Of a stretch of DNA of 64,000 nt, positions 23,556-36,363 are shown piece after piece. Below the pieces are notes generated by a model that saw only the letters and a program-made list of their open reading frames with translations, ran no database searches and had not been told where the DNA came from. Each line of letters starts with the position of its first letter. The stretch's first letter is position 1. Both the position numbers and the translations under genes were made by a program. Source of the DNA: Lepus europaeus (lineage: Eukaryota > Chordata > Mammalia > Lagomorpha > Leporidae); the NCBI RefSeq assembly GCF_033115175.1, contig NC_084835.1, positions 87,727,948 to 87,791,947 on the forward strand. The letters run 5' to 3'.

Positions 23556-24380
23556 GGGCTGTGTCTCCTTGAATACCAACCTCCTGCTAAGTGCCCTTTC
23601 TCTGTTTGAATTTCTTGCTAATTCAATGCCATTAAAATAGATTCTCTTAAAGACTGTTCTGTCAAACACAAAAAAGAGAGATATATAGACTGTGGGATTT
23701 AATTATCACTGCTCTATATCTCCAAATGTGAGTTTTTCTGAGTAATAATTGCTCAAGTTTGTCTTCAAAAGGCATTTTAATAGTGCTAATACTAGTAAAT
23801 ATTGCTCATTTTGATACTGATGTGCTGTTTTAATGGTTCCCATGGTTTCTAAAAGTCATTTCTTATCGTTTTACTGTAGAAAGAATCTTACTTTAATTAT
23901 GTCATAATTGTTTGGAAGCCATCGAATCTTAATTAATGCCAATGGCTTCAAGGCACAAACCAAATGTAGTTTATATTCATGTTTGTTTCTTCATTTCTTC
24001 CTGCCCAAGAACAGGCCCCCCATGAGCTTTTTCCAAGAGCAGCCTTGGATGTTTTAAGAAGTCTGGTGATGTCATTCCTTTATTTTTCTAAGTCAGATTT
24101 TCTCAGCTTCACCTGAGATTTTAAAGGTTAATATGGAATCGACATTCAATCTTCACAGGGAAATCTTTATCTTGAGAATACAGTTGTTCACTTTCCTATG
24201 AAAGCCAAAATCTCTCATTGCTCCTTAGGGTGAACAGGATGAGCTCCAAATGTATTCCCTTGGAATTCCATGACTGCCTCCACCCTGCTGCACTTCCTCC
24301 TCCTAAAAAGCACCTACAGTTAAAACATCACCACCATCACCACCTTGCTCTATCAATTCTTTTTTTTTTTTTTAATCAAT

Positions 24381-24450
24381 ACATTTGCCCACTGACTTTC
24401 CTCCACATTGGCCCTACATTTGCCCACTGACTTTCCTCCACAATGGCCCT
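24381..24450. repeat. Tandem duplication, 2 x 35 bp
   Basis: Positions 24,381-24,415 and 24,416-24,450 are identical apart from one base (ccacattgg versus ccacaatgg). Both begin acatttgcccactgac. A T-run at 24,360-24,373 precedes them. Confidence 0.97.
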
Positions 24451-25039
24451 ACCTCATCCCATTTCAATCTCACAATGTTTCTTGCCATGTCAAACCAAAG
24501 CATAGGTGATTACTGCATCCCATTTAGCTCCAAGAGTCAAAGATTGACTTCATTTGTTACCATGGCTCTTTTTTCTCTTAAAATTACTTCCAAAAAAGAC
24601 CTTCTCTTAAGAGCCTTTAGATTTTTCATATTGTAGTCATAAGAATTTGTCTGAAACAGATAATCCTTAAATATTGATTTAGTGATTGCCTATGAACTTT
24701 CACTTTAGGACCTAGCAGTATCTCGAAAGGTATAACCAGAAAACACATCAGTGTGTGAAACCAAAGAAACAGCATAACAGTTCATTCTCTTGGAACCAGA
24801 GAGCTAGAAGTGACTTAAAGAGTTTATATTGATTGTCATTGATTAGAAAAGCCCAAATTAGTGATGCTCCAAATCCTGAAACATGTTGATCACCAGCACA
24901 ATGCGACAAATGGAAAATTTCACACAATTAAACTATTTAATGCATAAAATCAATAACATATTATATGAAATTTCCTTGAGGTAATGTGTATAAGGTGTAC
25001 ATTGAACATAAAAAAAATTATGTTCAGATTTTACTTGAG

Positions 25040-25440
25040 TGGTGAACAAGTTCTAGAATTAGGCAGTATTACAGATGAAGATGATTCGGAATGCCCCACC
25101 CACAAAGAGGTTATGTCTGCAGCCAGAGAAAATGAAGAGACATAGAGTAATGTGATTGGCTACTATCAACATTTACCTTTTATGGGCATGATATGATGAG
25201 ACATTTATCTTATATGAACATGGTCTGATCAGTTGGCAGCTTGTGAATGGCTGAAACTCAATGACTATGATTGGCTGGCTGAGACTCATTTGATTGGTTA
25301 ACAAGGATAAAGTCTTAGGTTACAATTTGTTTAACACATCAAACTAGATTGCAATGTATAGAGATGTTGTCTGCTTTGAACTAAACTTTATCACTCAAGT
25401 ACAGAGTCAAGTTTAGGTTACACTAATTTTAGGTGAATAT
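25040..25440 (+). mobile_element. Possible old LTR remnant
   Basis: Several spaced ATTGG (inverted CCAAT) boxes occur (gtgattggctac, atgattggctggctgagact, ttgattggtta), a pattern common in mammalian endogenous retroviral LTRs. No terminal TG/CA pair or TSD could be fixed, so the call is tentative. Confidence 0.3.
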
Positions 25441-26499
25441 CAGAAAATTAAATATATTTTCTAATCTTCCATAAATAGTAGCAAAGCATATGTGCAACAA
25501 GTAGTAGAGTATGTATCCAAAAAGACCACAGGCTTCCTGCCTCAAAGTGCTAAAGTTTTCCCCTGTAATCTTCAAAAGCGTCATATCAGTCACTTCCATT
25601 AGCTATCTCAAGTATCTATCTTACTGTCTTACTCAAAGTTCCATTATGCATTTTAGCCAGTAGGCAACAATAGCTATGCAGAAAGCATTACCGATCTAAC
25701 ATCTCATTTTCTCTTTAGTTTCAATCTCCTACACAAACTGAGATTCAAATAACAACAATTCATTTATCTGAATTGATTTACAAAAGACTTTAGATTTTGA
25801 CTAAAACGGGAGGGAATTTGTGCATGTATCCCTGGGGAGTGAGTAGGAGCAAGTGGGGAGAGAAAAACAGAGAAGACAGTGTGAGTTCTGTCCTTGGTTC
25901 AGTTCCACAACCTGATGCCTGAGGGTAGCCAGTAAAGTTACTGATTTCACATGAGGAACCAGCAGTCCTGTGGAGGTCAAGATGAGAAATGTTGATGAAG
26001 TGTGGCAGAGAGGGCAATAGCCTCATTCTCTTGGAAGTCAGCCCAGACAGAGAACTGTACACTTTAGTAGCTTTGGCAGTGGCAGGAGGTATCCCAACCA
26101 TCCCAGACATGGCACTGCCTGGAATAGACTTAGTAGTCAGGGTAGGGCTAAGGCTTCCTCAGCTTTTTTTCAAACAGAATATAGATGTTGGGTGACATAA
26201 AATAAGAAAGGTATTAAGGGATGTAGCAGAGGCCACTTAGTATAATAGCAGACTGAGAAGAGCAGTGAAATATCCTTAGAAGACCTGTAGGTGTAATTCA
26301 GAAGATATTTTCAGGAGGCTGGAGTTCCACAAATTTCTGATTCAACTACAGTGATGACTTTCTTTTCACAATTTCAAGAGACTCGTGGTGTTTGCATTAA
26401 TGCCCTCAAAGGGACTGAAGAGTTGGACTAGACACTGAGATAACAGAAGTGATCAACTGTTTTCTTTGATGTTCCTGATTATCTTTGTTAATGTTATAG

Positions 26500-27060
26500 C
26501 AAAGTTAATGGTTACTGTAAGGAAAAGGGTGCAGATCGGTGCTGCCTCACATGGGGCATCAAATATAAGAAAAAAAGGGTGCAGAAGAGAGAGGAGGCAA
26601 GGTATTAATTTGCAGCCAGACCGAATTTATTCAGAGAAAAAGAAAATCCACAGATGTGGGTGAAAACCACTGGTGTGTCCATAGACTGAACATGTGGCAG
26701 AGGGCCCTGACCCCAGGGGCTGGGCTTTTTTATATTTTAGGTGGGCTGGGATGGGGGTGGGAGTAGGAAGCAGCAGCAGGGGGGAGTGAATTCCTCCATA
26801 CCGGTCTTTCAAGTTTGGTCCACTGGTTTCCAAACCTGGGGAAGAATGCAGGGGGTGGCTTGAGGAACACTACGTGGTGTGAGGCTGAGCTGGTCTCTTG
26901 AAAGAAGGCAGGGGTAACAAAGAACTTAAAATGATTGAGGCTTCTGTCCTTGTTCCATCAGTTACCTCCATGTGCCTCTTGAGGATATGTCAGCCTGCCC
27001 ATTCTGCAGGTGGGCAGCAGTACCAGAACACAGGAGTGTCCTGAAGTTCTAAAAGAGTAA
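26500..27060 (-). mobile_element. Possible LTR remnant, minus strand
   Basis: Read on the minus strand, a TATA-like taaaatataaaaaa (about 26,727-26,741 reversed) lies roughly 100 nt upstream of an AATAAA (reversed tttatt near 26,626-26,631). The U3-like side is GC- and G-run-rich. The spacing suits promoter and polyadenylation signals of an LTR, but no boundaries or family were identified. Confidence 0.3.
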
Positions 27061-28139
27061 TTTTATCATCATGCCCTTCGCTTCCACTGCTGTATTTGCA
27101 ATCCTCAAACAAACATTTCACTTATGATGAATTAAAGATTTTGAAAATAGAAAGACTAAGTCATAATTGCTGTAATCACTATAAGTCACTGGCTAGGATC
27201 GCTGTTGAAAACCATTGGTACATAAGATAGCTTTTGAAACAAACAACTTTGGGGGGCAGGTATATGAGAATTATTATGAGCACATTTCTGGACTGTTATC
27301 TTTCCTCATGTTTACCATCCATTATCTGCCTTTGTTCTGGTTCACGCTAGTCTTTTTATAATCCTTTTTTAAAAATACAAAATCAATACGACTTTAATTA
27401 CAAAAAGCCTGTGGTGCCTCTTGAAAAACAGGACAAACAAAAAAGGACATTTTGAAAAGGGACTGGTGATCTAAGAAGCGTGACCTCAGGCCATTCTATT
27501 TCTAAGGGGTGATGTTGTTGATCTGTTGGTCCCATTATAATGATTTACACATCCCTATCTGGCACCTTTTGTTCTCCAGCGAGCTTTGTGTATGGTGAAT
27601 GGAGAATTGCATACCAACCAGGGGTTTGACATTTACAATGCTTTGTAGCATAAGATAGAGTCACATCTGGGCGAACATTGTCCCTGGTGGTTAGCGGCTC
27701 ATATCATCTGTGCGTAGTCTGGCTGGCAAAATGATGAGCCCTCATTAGAAATGTCCCATTTACTCCCAGAGAGAAATAAAAGCATCAACTAATCTGAAGT
27801 GAACATTTTCCGCGTGGGTATATGTGTCTGTTCAATTTGGGTGCTGGCTTTTTTGAGGGACATTCGGCAGGTTGTTTTCCTTTTGAATACTATTTATTTC
27901 AATAGCTTGAATTAATGTGACCAGAACAATGTAGGTAACCTAATTCTTGATCACGTGCCTCAGCCTGATCTGAGGGACATTATACAAAATAGTTGGATGA
28001 AACTCTTGGGCTGATATTTAATGTGGAGATATTTATAAAAACTTCCTTCACTGCTTGACACAGCATCAGGCTTATGAAGATCTGGTGATATTTTTCCAGA
28101 AAATGAAAAATCAGCAGGCATCCCCTGAATAATTAGACT

Positions 28140-28205
28140 TTTTACTTATTCGTTTATGCATTTATCTATGTTAAACCTACAATAAATCAAGTACCTGGTT
28201 CTTAA
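28140..28205 (+). repeat. Possible L2-class remnant
   Basis: ttacttattcgtttatgcat followed by caataaatcaagtacctgg resembles the attcattcaacaaatatttattgagtgcc segment of ancient LINE repeats. Short and diverged. Confidence 0.35.
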
Positions 28206-28408
28206 TTAATCTTGGGTTGGCTATTAAAAAGGTAAGAGACATAGTAACCTATCTAAAGCAGTGTAGATGACTTCACAACAAACACTGTAGGTATTAATCT
28301 CGCCTTTGAATTATTTCCATGACTGTTAGCTAATCAAACTGACTTAGTGTCTTGTTGAGTAGAAATCAAGACCTTCATGAAAACTAATTGTCATAATAAG
28401 TAATTTTT

Positions 28409-28737
28409 TAATTATTTATTTCCTTATTTATCTTATTTATTTGAAAAGTAAAGACAGAGAAAGAGAGCCAGAGAGACAAAGATCTTTCATCCACTAGTGT
28501 ACAACCTAAATGATTGTTACTGTCAACACTGAGCTAAGAGGAAACCAGGAGCACAGAACTCAATCCAGGTCTCCCACGTGGGTGACAGGGATGAAATTAC
28601 TTGAGTCATCATGTTTTACCTCTCAAGAGCACATCAAGAAGATGGAACAGAAATGGAGCCAGGGCTCAGGCACTTTAGTATGAGGTTCAGACATCCCAGG
28701 CAGCATCTTAACCCCTATGATAAACAACTACCCCAAC
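28409..28737 (-). repeat. Old CSINE, minus strand
   Basis: Contains ttatttatttgaaaagtaaag, a GA-rich stretch, the ccaggtctcccacgtgggtg block and a degraded head. Short flanking duplicates agtaattttt (28,399-28,408 and 28,738-28,747) support the boundaries. Confidence 0.85.
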
Positions 28738-28747
28738 AGTAATTTTT

Positions 28748-29647
28748 ACTTGCAGTAAATAAGGAGAAGATGGGAAATCATTTCCACAGTGGTGATTCCT
28801 TGAGGGAGAGAAAGTAGGTGCCTCTTATTTGGGGTAGGGAATGAATATTCAGAAGGAGTTTTGTGATTGATGTAGAAATGGGTATAAGCAGGAGCACGCA
28901 CAGGTTGAGGAGGGCATTAAAACAAATGTGATTTTTGGACCTTTCTTGGCCCATATGCACAGGTGTCACTCTTAAGGTAAGGTTTGGACCTATTCAAGGT
29001 GACTAGGAATTGCATCTCTTCCTGAAATACCACTGAAAAACAACGCTGAAAGATTACAGGTGCTTTGGAAATTTTAGCGTTTTGAAATAGAAATGAATCA
29101 TGAAAAAGTTTTGAGCTGCTCAAGGCATTAGTCAGTGACACCATGATTTTCTATCTTCTTAATTTCTCATTCTTTATGCCTTTATTTTGAGGAATTGTGA
29201 GTAATTTTTTTAGTCACTTTATATCCTTTTTGGAACAAGGTGATATAAATACCTAAAACAAATAAAATAGAGCAAAATGAGATGAAACTGGTTTCTGACC
29301 TCAAGGAGCCCATAAATCACTTGTGGGAATGGTATAAACTTAGAGAAAAATAAAGATATAAGGAGGCCTAAACTAAGTGCCAATACATTTTGTACACATA
29401 AAGCAATAGTACCTGAGAGGATGAGAGATTAATCTGGGTTGGAGGACTCGGGGGAAATTAATAGATGGGATGGGATTCCCTTCTAAATCTTGGATTCCTA
29501 GTCAGTTTTACAATATTGAGTGGGACATGAAAACAGGGGCATGAAACTACACATGCCGTACATGAGTTAGGGGGTGAACTCCTTGTTAGGCAGATTAGAA
29601 AAGCTAAAGGTCTCAAATATTCAAAACATTGTATAATTCTTATGAAT
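28748..29647. other. Unique sequence with possible L2 remnant
   Basis: Text near 29,280-29,345 (tctgacctcaaggagcccata) resembles the ccctcaaggagcttacagtct segment of L2-class repeats. Nothing else is recognised. Confidence 0.4.
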
Positions 29648-30022
29648 GATGTTGGGGTTTGAATGTATTTCCTAAAATTTATGTTGAAATTTAATCCCCA
29701 GTGGAATAGTATTGGAAGGTGAGGCCTCTAGGAAGTGATTATCTAAGGGCTCTGTCTTCATGAATGGCATAAGAGGTTGCTGGAGTGAGTTTGTCCCTTT
29801 GTCCTACTGTCTTCTGCCATATGAGGACACTGCGTTCCTTCACTTCAGAAGATGAAGTGTCATCTTGGAATTAGACATCAGACTCCTTCGCTGGATAACT
29901 GAGCTCGCTGACACCACGGTCTTGGACTTCCTGGCTTCCAGAATTATGAGAAAGAAATTTCTGTTGTTTTATAGTTTTCTAGTCTGTATGTTGTTGTTGC
30001 AGCACAAAACAGACTAAGACGC
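29648..30022 (+). mobile_element. MaLR-type solo LTR (MST/MLT1-like)
   Basis: The sequence follows the ERVL-MaLR LTR layout: gggtttgaatgtattt, aaatttatgttgaaatttaa, tccccagtggaatagtatt, tgaggcctctaggaagtgat, gggctctgtcttcatgaatg, catatgaggacac, tcttggacttcctggcttcc, agaattatgagaaagaaatt, ending aacagactaagac. The well-known family order makes the class secure; the subfamily is not. It is noncoding. Confidence 0.85.
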
Positions 30023-30967
30023 ATGATCTTTACTCAGATCCTCCGATTTTAGACACAATTTCGCCTTTTTTAAATTTTCTCAGTTCATAACAGAATAGAA
30101 GCAGGAGGAACTTTGATAACAGGAAGTGACCACCACATAAGAGAGGGGATGAGAAAGGTGAAACCCAGAGGAAACATTATGCAGTCCAGCAGTCCAGGAC
30201 TCTCCCTGTGGGGCAAATACACCTCACAACCTAGGATCCCTGAAAGCAGCATGTTATCCAAGTATCAATATCTGATCTGCAAGAAATGGGTTTACATGCT
30301 ATTAAATCGATTTTAGCTAAGAAGATAGGTCATATGTGCTATATTGACAAACCGTAGATAGAACAATTAGAAAATTACTGTAGGCAGATAATCAATATTC
30401 CTCAATCCTCAATTCCACCAGTGCTTCAGCAACTGTGTTTAACAACCACGAACATAAAACACTTCCAGTGCCAATGTTCCATATTTTTATCTCTCATGTG
30501 CATGGTGATTTCATTTACAGATTGCTCTTTTAGATCCTGGATGTTCCTTTTTGTAATTCTGCAGCCCTGGTCTCAGTTCTCTGTTGATGGGGACAGGAGC
30601 AAGGCTAGGATTTGGGTCATCAGCTTACTTCTACCCTCCAGGACTGACTCATTATTGTTTAATCAAGCCTTCTTTCTACCTTCTGTTCCTTATGCATTTC
30701 TGTAAGCACACAATGGTGTAACAATTGACCACTAGATTTAACAAGTCAGTGGGAGACTTGAGAAGAACAACTTTGAGTGTGTAAGAGATGATTAACTGCT
30801 GAAAATGGCAGAAAGCACCTGTGCATAAAAGACACAAAAGCAGGAAAACAGACAGTATTTGGAAAAGCTTTGCTCCAAATGAATGAGAGAAATGGAACCA
30901 AAACTAGAGCGAGGTGTAGTTTCATAGGAAGCTTTCTATTACTGCTATTTTTGTTACTTTCATTATT
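30023..30967. other. Unique sequence, nothing recognised
   Basis: No gene or repeat signature. ORFs at 30,113-30,316 and 30,421-30,705 show no domain. Confidence 0.5.
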
Positions 30968-30979
30968 ATAATATGTCTT

Positions 30980-31315
30980 TTTTTTTAAGTTTTATGTATT
31001 TATTTGAAAGTCAGATTTTCACAGAGAGAGAAGGAGAGGCAGAGAGAGAGATAGGTCTTCCATCCCCTGGTTCACTCACTCCCCTGATGGTCCCAGTGGC
31101 CGGAGCTACACCTATCCGAAGCCAGGAGCCAGAAGCTTCTTCCGGGTCTCCCACATGGTGCAGGGGCCCAAGGACTTGGACCATCTTCTACTGCTTTCCC
31201 AAGCCAAAGCAGAGTGCTGGATCTGAAGTGGAGCTGCCACTCTTGAACTGGCGCCCATATGGGATGCCGGCACTGCAGGTGGTGGCTTTACCCACTATGC
31301 CACAGTGCCAGCCCC
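30980..31315 (-). repeat. CSINE with 12-bp TSD, minus strand
   Basis: Near full-length reversed SINE: tttatgtatttatttgaaag, gaagccaggagccagaagc, aggggcccaaggacttgg, gcgcccatatgggatgccgg and cacagtgccagcccc. Duplicates ataatatgtctt at 30,968-30,979 and 31,316-31,327 define the insertion. The 118-codon ORF here is a SINE translation. Confidence 0.96.
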
Positions 31316-32446
31316 ATAATATGTCTTAAAATTGATGAGAATGATGCAGTAACAGGAGAAAATTGGTGGTACAGAAATGACGTATTTGAATTAGTGAAAG
31401 AGATCAAGTAACAAGCAGGGGAGCAAAACACAAAGCTACAGAAACATGTGGACAAGGAGCAGCCAGGATAAAATCTCACTATCAGACTACTATCCTGCTT
31501 ATCCTGAGTTCTCTCAGACTGACAAGGGTTCTCACCTACATGGCAGATGCCAAAGTGGTCACATAACAGCAATAGGGATCATAATTGGACCCCACACATC
31601 TTGAGATTCTAGTTAACACAAGTTGATCAGGTTAATTTTATTGGTAAAAAAGTCTATTTCTAAGAAGGAAAAAAATGAGGAAATACAGCAAGCTAGAATG
31701 AAAAAGCAAAGGAGATTAATGGGCTCGTTTTCTCCTGTTTTGTAAATACTATTTGAAATCTAACCCAAACAATTCAGAATGAAAATAAACCAGAGCACTG
31801 AAAATGCTCACTGGCAATTCTGTTGTCAGTTCAGGACTAATCCCTTGCCATTATCAATGAGGGTCAAGGCACTTCATAGACAGGAAGAGTAGAGAGAGAA
31901 GAAAGAAAAAAGAAAGGGAGCACTGAGGACAGAAGAAGATTGGAAGAATTCAGAAAGAGTAAATTAGAAAGGAATGTAGAGAGAAGAGAAAGCATAAACA
32001 GTGCTTTCAGCTGTAAATGACTAGCATTCCTTTGTCCACACAAATATCAACCAGAGTACCAATATGTACTTAGATGAACATGGAATAGCATCCTAGCCTC
32101 ACAGAATTAGGCAATGCTTTGATCTGGAATCTCGCTTCACAGATATAATCACTACACAAAATAAAGACAAAAGAATAATGTTGGTATTTTTTAATGGACT
32201 CTGCCTTTGAGTTTGGCTCAGAGACAATGGCCTGTGGTTGCATCTGATTATAATTCATCTCCATAGGGGCAGAGAGAGCTGTTGTAAATGTCTGAAAAAT
32301 TATGAGCTTCTTTAGAAAGACTAACTCTGTGATTATAATGACATTTGGCATTTGCACATTTTATAATCTTTCTCATTTGAAAATCATAGAGCTATGTTTA
32401 TATTATAACTAGATTCTTGTGTGTTGCTTAGGGGTATAAAGCTGTG

Positions 32447-32449
<3 letters not shown>

Positions 32450-32477
<28 letters not shown>
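32450..32477. repeat. Poly-T run
   Basis: 28 consecutive T. No reversed retroelement body follows, so it may be a lone homopolymer or the tail of a decayed insertion. Confidence 0.95.
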
Positions 32478-33390
32478 CCTTTTGGACTGAAGGCCATGAT
32501 TTGGAATATTGTCATCAGGATAGCTAAAACTCCCTAATAGGAAGGCAGTTTCACAATTTTATGAACTGTATGAGTTCAAGCTCACGAAACAGGTCAAAGG
32601 AACAGGATAAGTCTTTAGGGGACCACAGACTGTGTTTATAAGTTATTCTCAATGTAACCCCAGAGCCCAGAGATTATCCCATTTCCCATTCCCTACTGCC
32701 AAGCAGGGTCCAATAGAGCATGAGTTAAGAAACAATGAGAGGCTCCTCATTCTGAGAATATCTTCTCAGTAGCTACTAGAGAGTCATGCTTTACCCATTA
32801 AATGAAGATGAGGCCCTGAAAGGCCCTATTTGTGTGTGCTCACATCAAGACAGCATGGCCTAGTCCAAAGAATTTGCTTCAATTGCTTTGTAGGAAACTG
32901 AGAAGATAATGGGCACAGAACAGATTTCAAATCTCTGTGTGTGAGGTCACGAGGAGAGGAATGCCCCAAATGCATTGGGGGCAGATGAGAACCAAAAAGA
33001 ACTATGAAGTTTCTGGACACCAAAGGAAGAGATGAAATAAACAGGATCAGGAATGAGGCTGGTAACCATCTCTGACCACTCACTAAGACAAGGGACTCTC
33101 ATGTAGTAATGGTTCAGTTGCATTTTCCTGCAAAATTTTCACAGAGAATAAACAGACTAAGGGGGGAGATAAAATATTGTGTCATAGAAAGCAGAGCGGG
33201 AAATTTCCATCTCCATTTATCTAGATCATTGGCATCTTTTCTCCATTTGAGGTTGAATTTTGGTTAATTTTACCAGTTGGTGTCAGAACATTTCCAATTC
33301 CATTTCTGTTTCTGCCTTAGCTTGGATCTCTGAACCCAAGATGTAAGGGTGACAGAGAAAATACAAGAAACCAAGCTAAATTTAAAAAGT

Positions 33391-33445
33391 ATATATATAC
33401 ATACATTTTTATATATATATATGTACATACAAATATATAGATGTG
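33391..33445. repeat. AT/ATAC microsatellite
   Basis: Repeating tatatatacatacat and tttatatatatatatgtacat units. Confidence 0.9.
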
Positions 33446-36192
33446 CACACATATTATTCATATGTAATATTTTAGAGAAACTTGATGAAATAATATAATT
33501 TTTATTTGAAATTTGAACATAACTAATGGCCTATACTTTTACTGGTTAAATCTAGCAATCCTAACAGAACTACATCCCAACAGTACAAATGAGACCACAA
33601 AACTGGTCCATCTGAAGGATAAAAAGACACTCTTGGGTAGTATTTTGACTTGTACTCTGCTGATAGTCTCTGATCTTTCATAGGCCAGGCTCTGTTCATC
33701 AGAGCTGCCTCCTGTTCTAAACTGACTCTCCCAGGGATGCCTGCTCTGCTAGTACTGAGACCCTTGGCCTCTTCATTAGGGGATCATTCAACTCCTCAAC
33801 TTGGGCTTACCATACTGGTCCTGTGCTGTTGACCACTAAATAGAGCAAAGGATTTAAATGAATAGGGAAGAAAAGACTGGGGGCTTCTAGAAGTCTTGAT
33901 TTGCTCCCTCAGATATTCGAAGACAATATCCTTAGCTCACAAAGTTGTTAGGATGGCAAAGCTCTTGCAAGTTCTAATGAGACAAAAAATAATATCCTAT
34001 GACTATTACTCTGATGTAAAATAAATATTGACAATTTATTCAGTGGAGAAGAGATGTAGAAAGAGATTGATATGTAGTTACTTACTTGCTGTACAATTTA
34101 GCCCCCTAAATCCCAAGACCATGAAAGCTATTTTTTCCTTCTTGTCATCCTACCTTCATCTCCCCTTGAGAATGACCCGATTTACCTGGTTCACAGGGTA
34201 AAGCAGGGTTTTGGCAATCAGGAAATGTCTTTGCTATTCAAAATTGCTGTAGCCGCTGCATTTCAGGCACATTCTCAGTGAACATGTTCCTGGTCAAGTT
34301 CAAAAAAGGAGCCATACCTTCATTTGTGGGATGCTGTGCTGAAGTCAGACTTCAGAAGCATGGCTTTTTGCAGCCTCCTGGGATTTAGCTGGGCTTGAAT
34401 CGCCTGTGACCTCTGTGCCCTTACAACATCACAGAAAACACCATCACAGTGCCCACTAATTGGTCACCTTGATGTCAGTCACAGAACAGAGATCAAGGAC
34501 AGAGCTGGTCCTGGAAAGTGAACTACACACACTCTCGGAGGTGGTCTCTACAGGTCAGGCTAGCATCCTGCTGAGAGCACAGTGCGAGGGAACCTTACCC
34601 CAGGACTACTTGAAACATGGCTGTGCTGCACATGAACAAAGGACAGGTGGCCCCAGGAGTGACCCTTTCCTGGCCACCCACAAAGTCCAAATTGTCAGCC
34701 TTTCACACCTATTATGCTTCCATTATCTGAGGAAAACACTAAGTGCCACGCTCCACATCTAACACATACAAAGCAGGCTCTTGAAATTAGTTTCTGCTTA
34801 TTGAGTTTAAAAATGATTAAGATTATTTTATTTTTAAGGCAGCAAATCAATCATGGCTTGCTGGAGTGTTACATGCAGAGTGCATTTGAGAAGCTCACAG
34901 TAATAATAATCACAATTTTTTAGAACCCAAATGCAATGTGTTTTTGTGAATAACAGAATAGTAGGAAGAATAGGAAGAAATGGAAGGAATAAATTGAGTA
35001 CATCTTTTTTTTAATTCTCTTGATTTAAAAACATCTGTAAGTTACCATTCTTATTCTTTGAAACCAGACATTTTAGATGGTAGGAGTGATTGGGATTAAG
35101 TAGAAATCCTAAAATTCTAATCAAAAAGGAAAGGGAGAGAGAACAAGAGCAAGAGCAAAAGAAACAGCAATAACCAGTGCCAAGGGTAAGGTTTATTAAA
35201 AATGTTTTATTCTGCAGTTTAATTTACCAAATGAAATATTTCCCCTTAGATAGTATGAGCTCTTTCATTAAGTATATTGTTCATCCTCTGCTCCCAACAT
35301 CAGGTCCAAGAGTCTCTGGAAAGACTTACTTGTCTGTCATTCACACGGGGCTAATATTGCTGCAAGTTGAAGACAAGTACTGTAACAATGGAGACATTGT
35401 GATCATTTAATGATCCAGACCTCCATTGTCATAACAGGCACCTACATGGAATTTCTGAGGATAGAATCCACTGAAAACTGTGAGGGACCAAAGTCTGTAA
35501 TATAAATGAAAAAGTGCCTGTTTCATAAATAGACCCAGGAGAAGTTCCTAGGACCTCTATTTGTCTTTTAAAGAGAAGTAATTTAATGAAGGCTAAACCT
35601 TTAGGAACTGACCCCGATTTGGTATGATTTCCTTTCCAGAAATTTCATGTACTAGGAGTAAATGGGAACCAGACTGTAGAAGAGGGTAGCCATTCAGCAA
35701 ACAGATCCAGCTATTGAGTAGAACACTCAGATTGTCACATGCCATTAGAAGAGCGAAGCCATTAATTCCCTATAGGAATTGTGGCTCTGTTGTATGTATT
35801 ACTGATTCATAGGGGGAACAGTAATATATTTTCAAAAAAGAACATTTTAAAGGAGATTCTGTTCCATGGAAAATTTGAAGCAGGTGGGATCTGGTATTGG
35901 ATTAAAGTGCTCACTAAACAAACTAAAGGGAAATCATTTTGTAATAGAGGAACTAGAGAGAAGAATGGAGTTCCTGGTATTCTAAAGAATAAGAGTAAGT
36001 GAAAGTATTGAATTTTTTGATTTCTCCAACTTTTGCTTTTTGTGGCCAATTATTAAACTTCAGTGAGCTATTTACACAAAAATAACTAGACCAAAGGTAG
36101 AAACAGCAGTCTGGAAATAGTTGTGCCTGCCTTTATTAACTCAGAGCTGCACAAAGAATCAGAGACAGTTTACATGTACCAATAAAAGACAG

Positions 36193-36363
36193 GTTGGGGT
36201 GGACTTTGGCCTGGTGTTTTAGACTCCACTGTTTGAGATGCCCACATGCCATGTCAAAGTGCCTGCGTTTGAGATCTAGCCCTACTCCGGATTCCAGCTT
36301 CCTGCTAAGAATGCACATCCTGGGAGGCAGCAGGTCATAGTTCACTTAGTTCGTGCTTGCCAC
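36193..36363 (+). repeat. Older CSINE subfamily, left part
   Basis: Text matches the older form of the lagomorph SINE (ggtggactttggcctggtg, gtgcctgcgtttgagat, ccagcttcctgctaagaatg, cctgggaggcagcaggtcat). It stops at gcttgccac in the middle of the element; the rest resumes at about 36,865 after an insertion. Confidence 0.8.

Larger units (their letters stand above)
22975..28398. other. Largest repeat-poor block; candidate regulatory DNA
   Basis: About 5.4 kb without CSINE or young L1. It holds an AAT microsatellite, a 35-bp tandem duplication, two doubtful LTR remnants (25.04-25.44 and 26.5-27.06 kb) and stretches of complex, balanced sequence at about 23.56-24.2 and 27.38-28.14 kb. Those stretches look like conserved noncoding DNA because they lack simple-sequence decay and carry AT-core homeodomain and SOX-like motifs. 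No exon is recognised. Conservation cannot be judged without an alignment. Confidence 0.4.
31328..36192. other. Unique sequence, about 4.9 kb
   Basis: No CSINE, L1 or exon recognised. Contains a GA-rich patch (31,885-31,925), a T-run and an AT microsatellite (listed separately). The segment 34,240-34,760 is less AT-rich than its surroundings and has a 100-codon ORF on the plus strand without recognisable domain or obvious splice-bounded structure. Confidence 0.45.

Noticed and set aside
24218..24430. ORF with a run of histidines
   Set aside because: The run comes from a short caccaccatcaccacc simple stretch. No domain, and the ORF crosses a T-run and the tandem duplication.
25789..26195. Opposing ORFs near 26 kb as retroviral gene remnants
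   Set aside because: No protease, RT, integrase or envelope motif could be recognised. Only doubtful LTR-like text lies nearby, so no viral gene is called.
34460..34762. 100-codon ORF in a less AT-rich segment as an exon
   Set aside because: No recognisable domain, no convincing flanking splice sites, and similar lengths are expected by chance in 64 kb.
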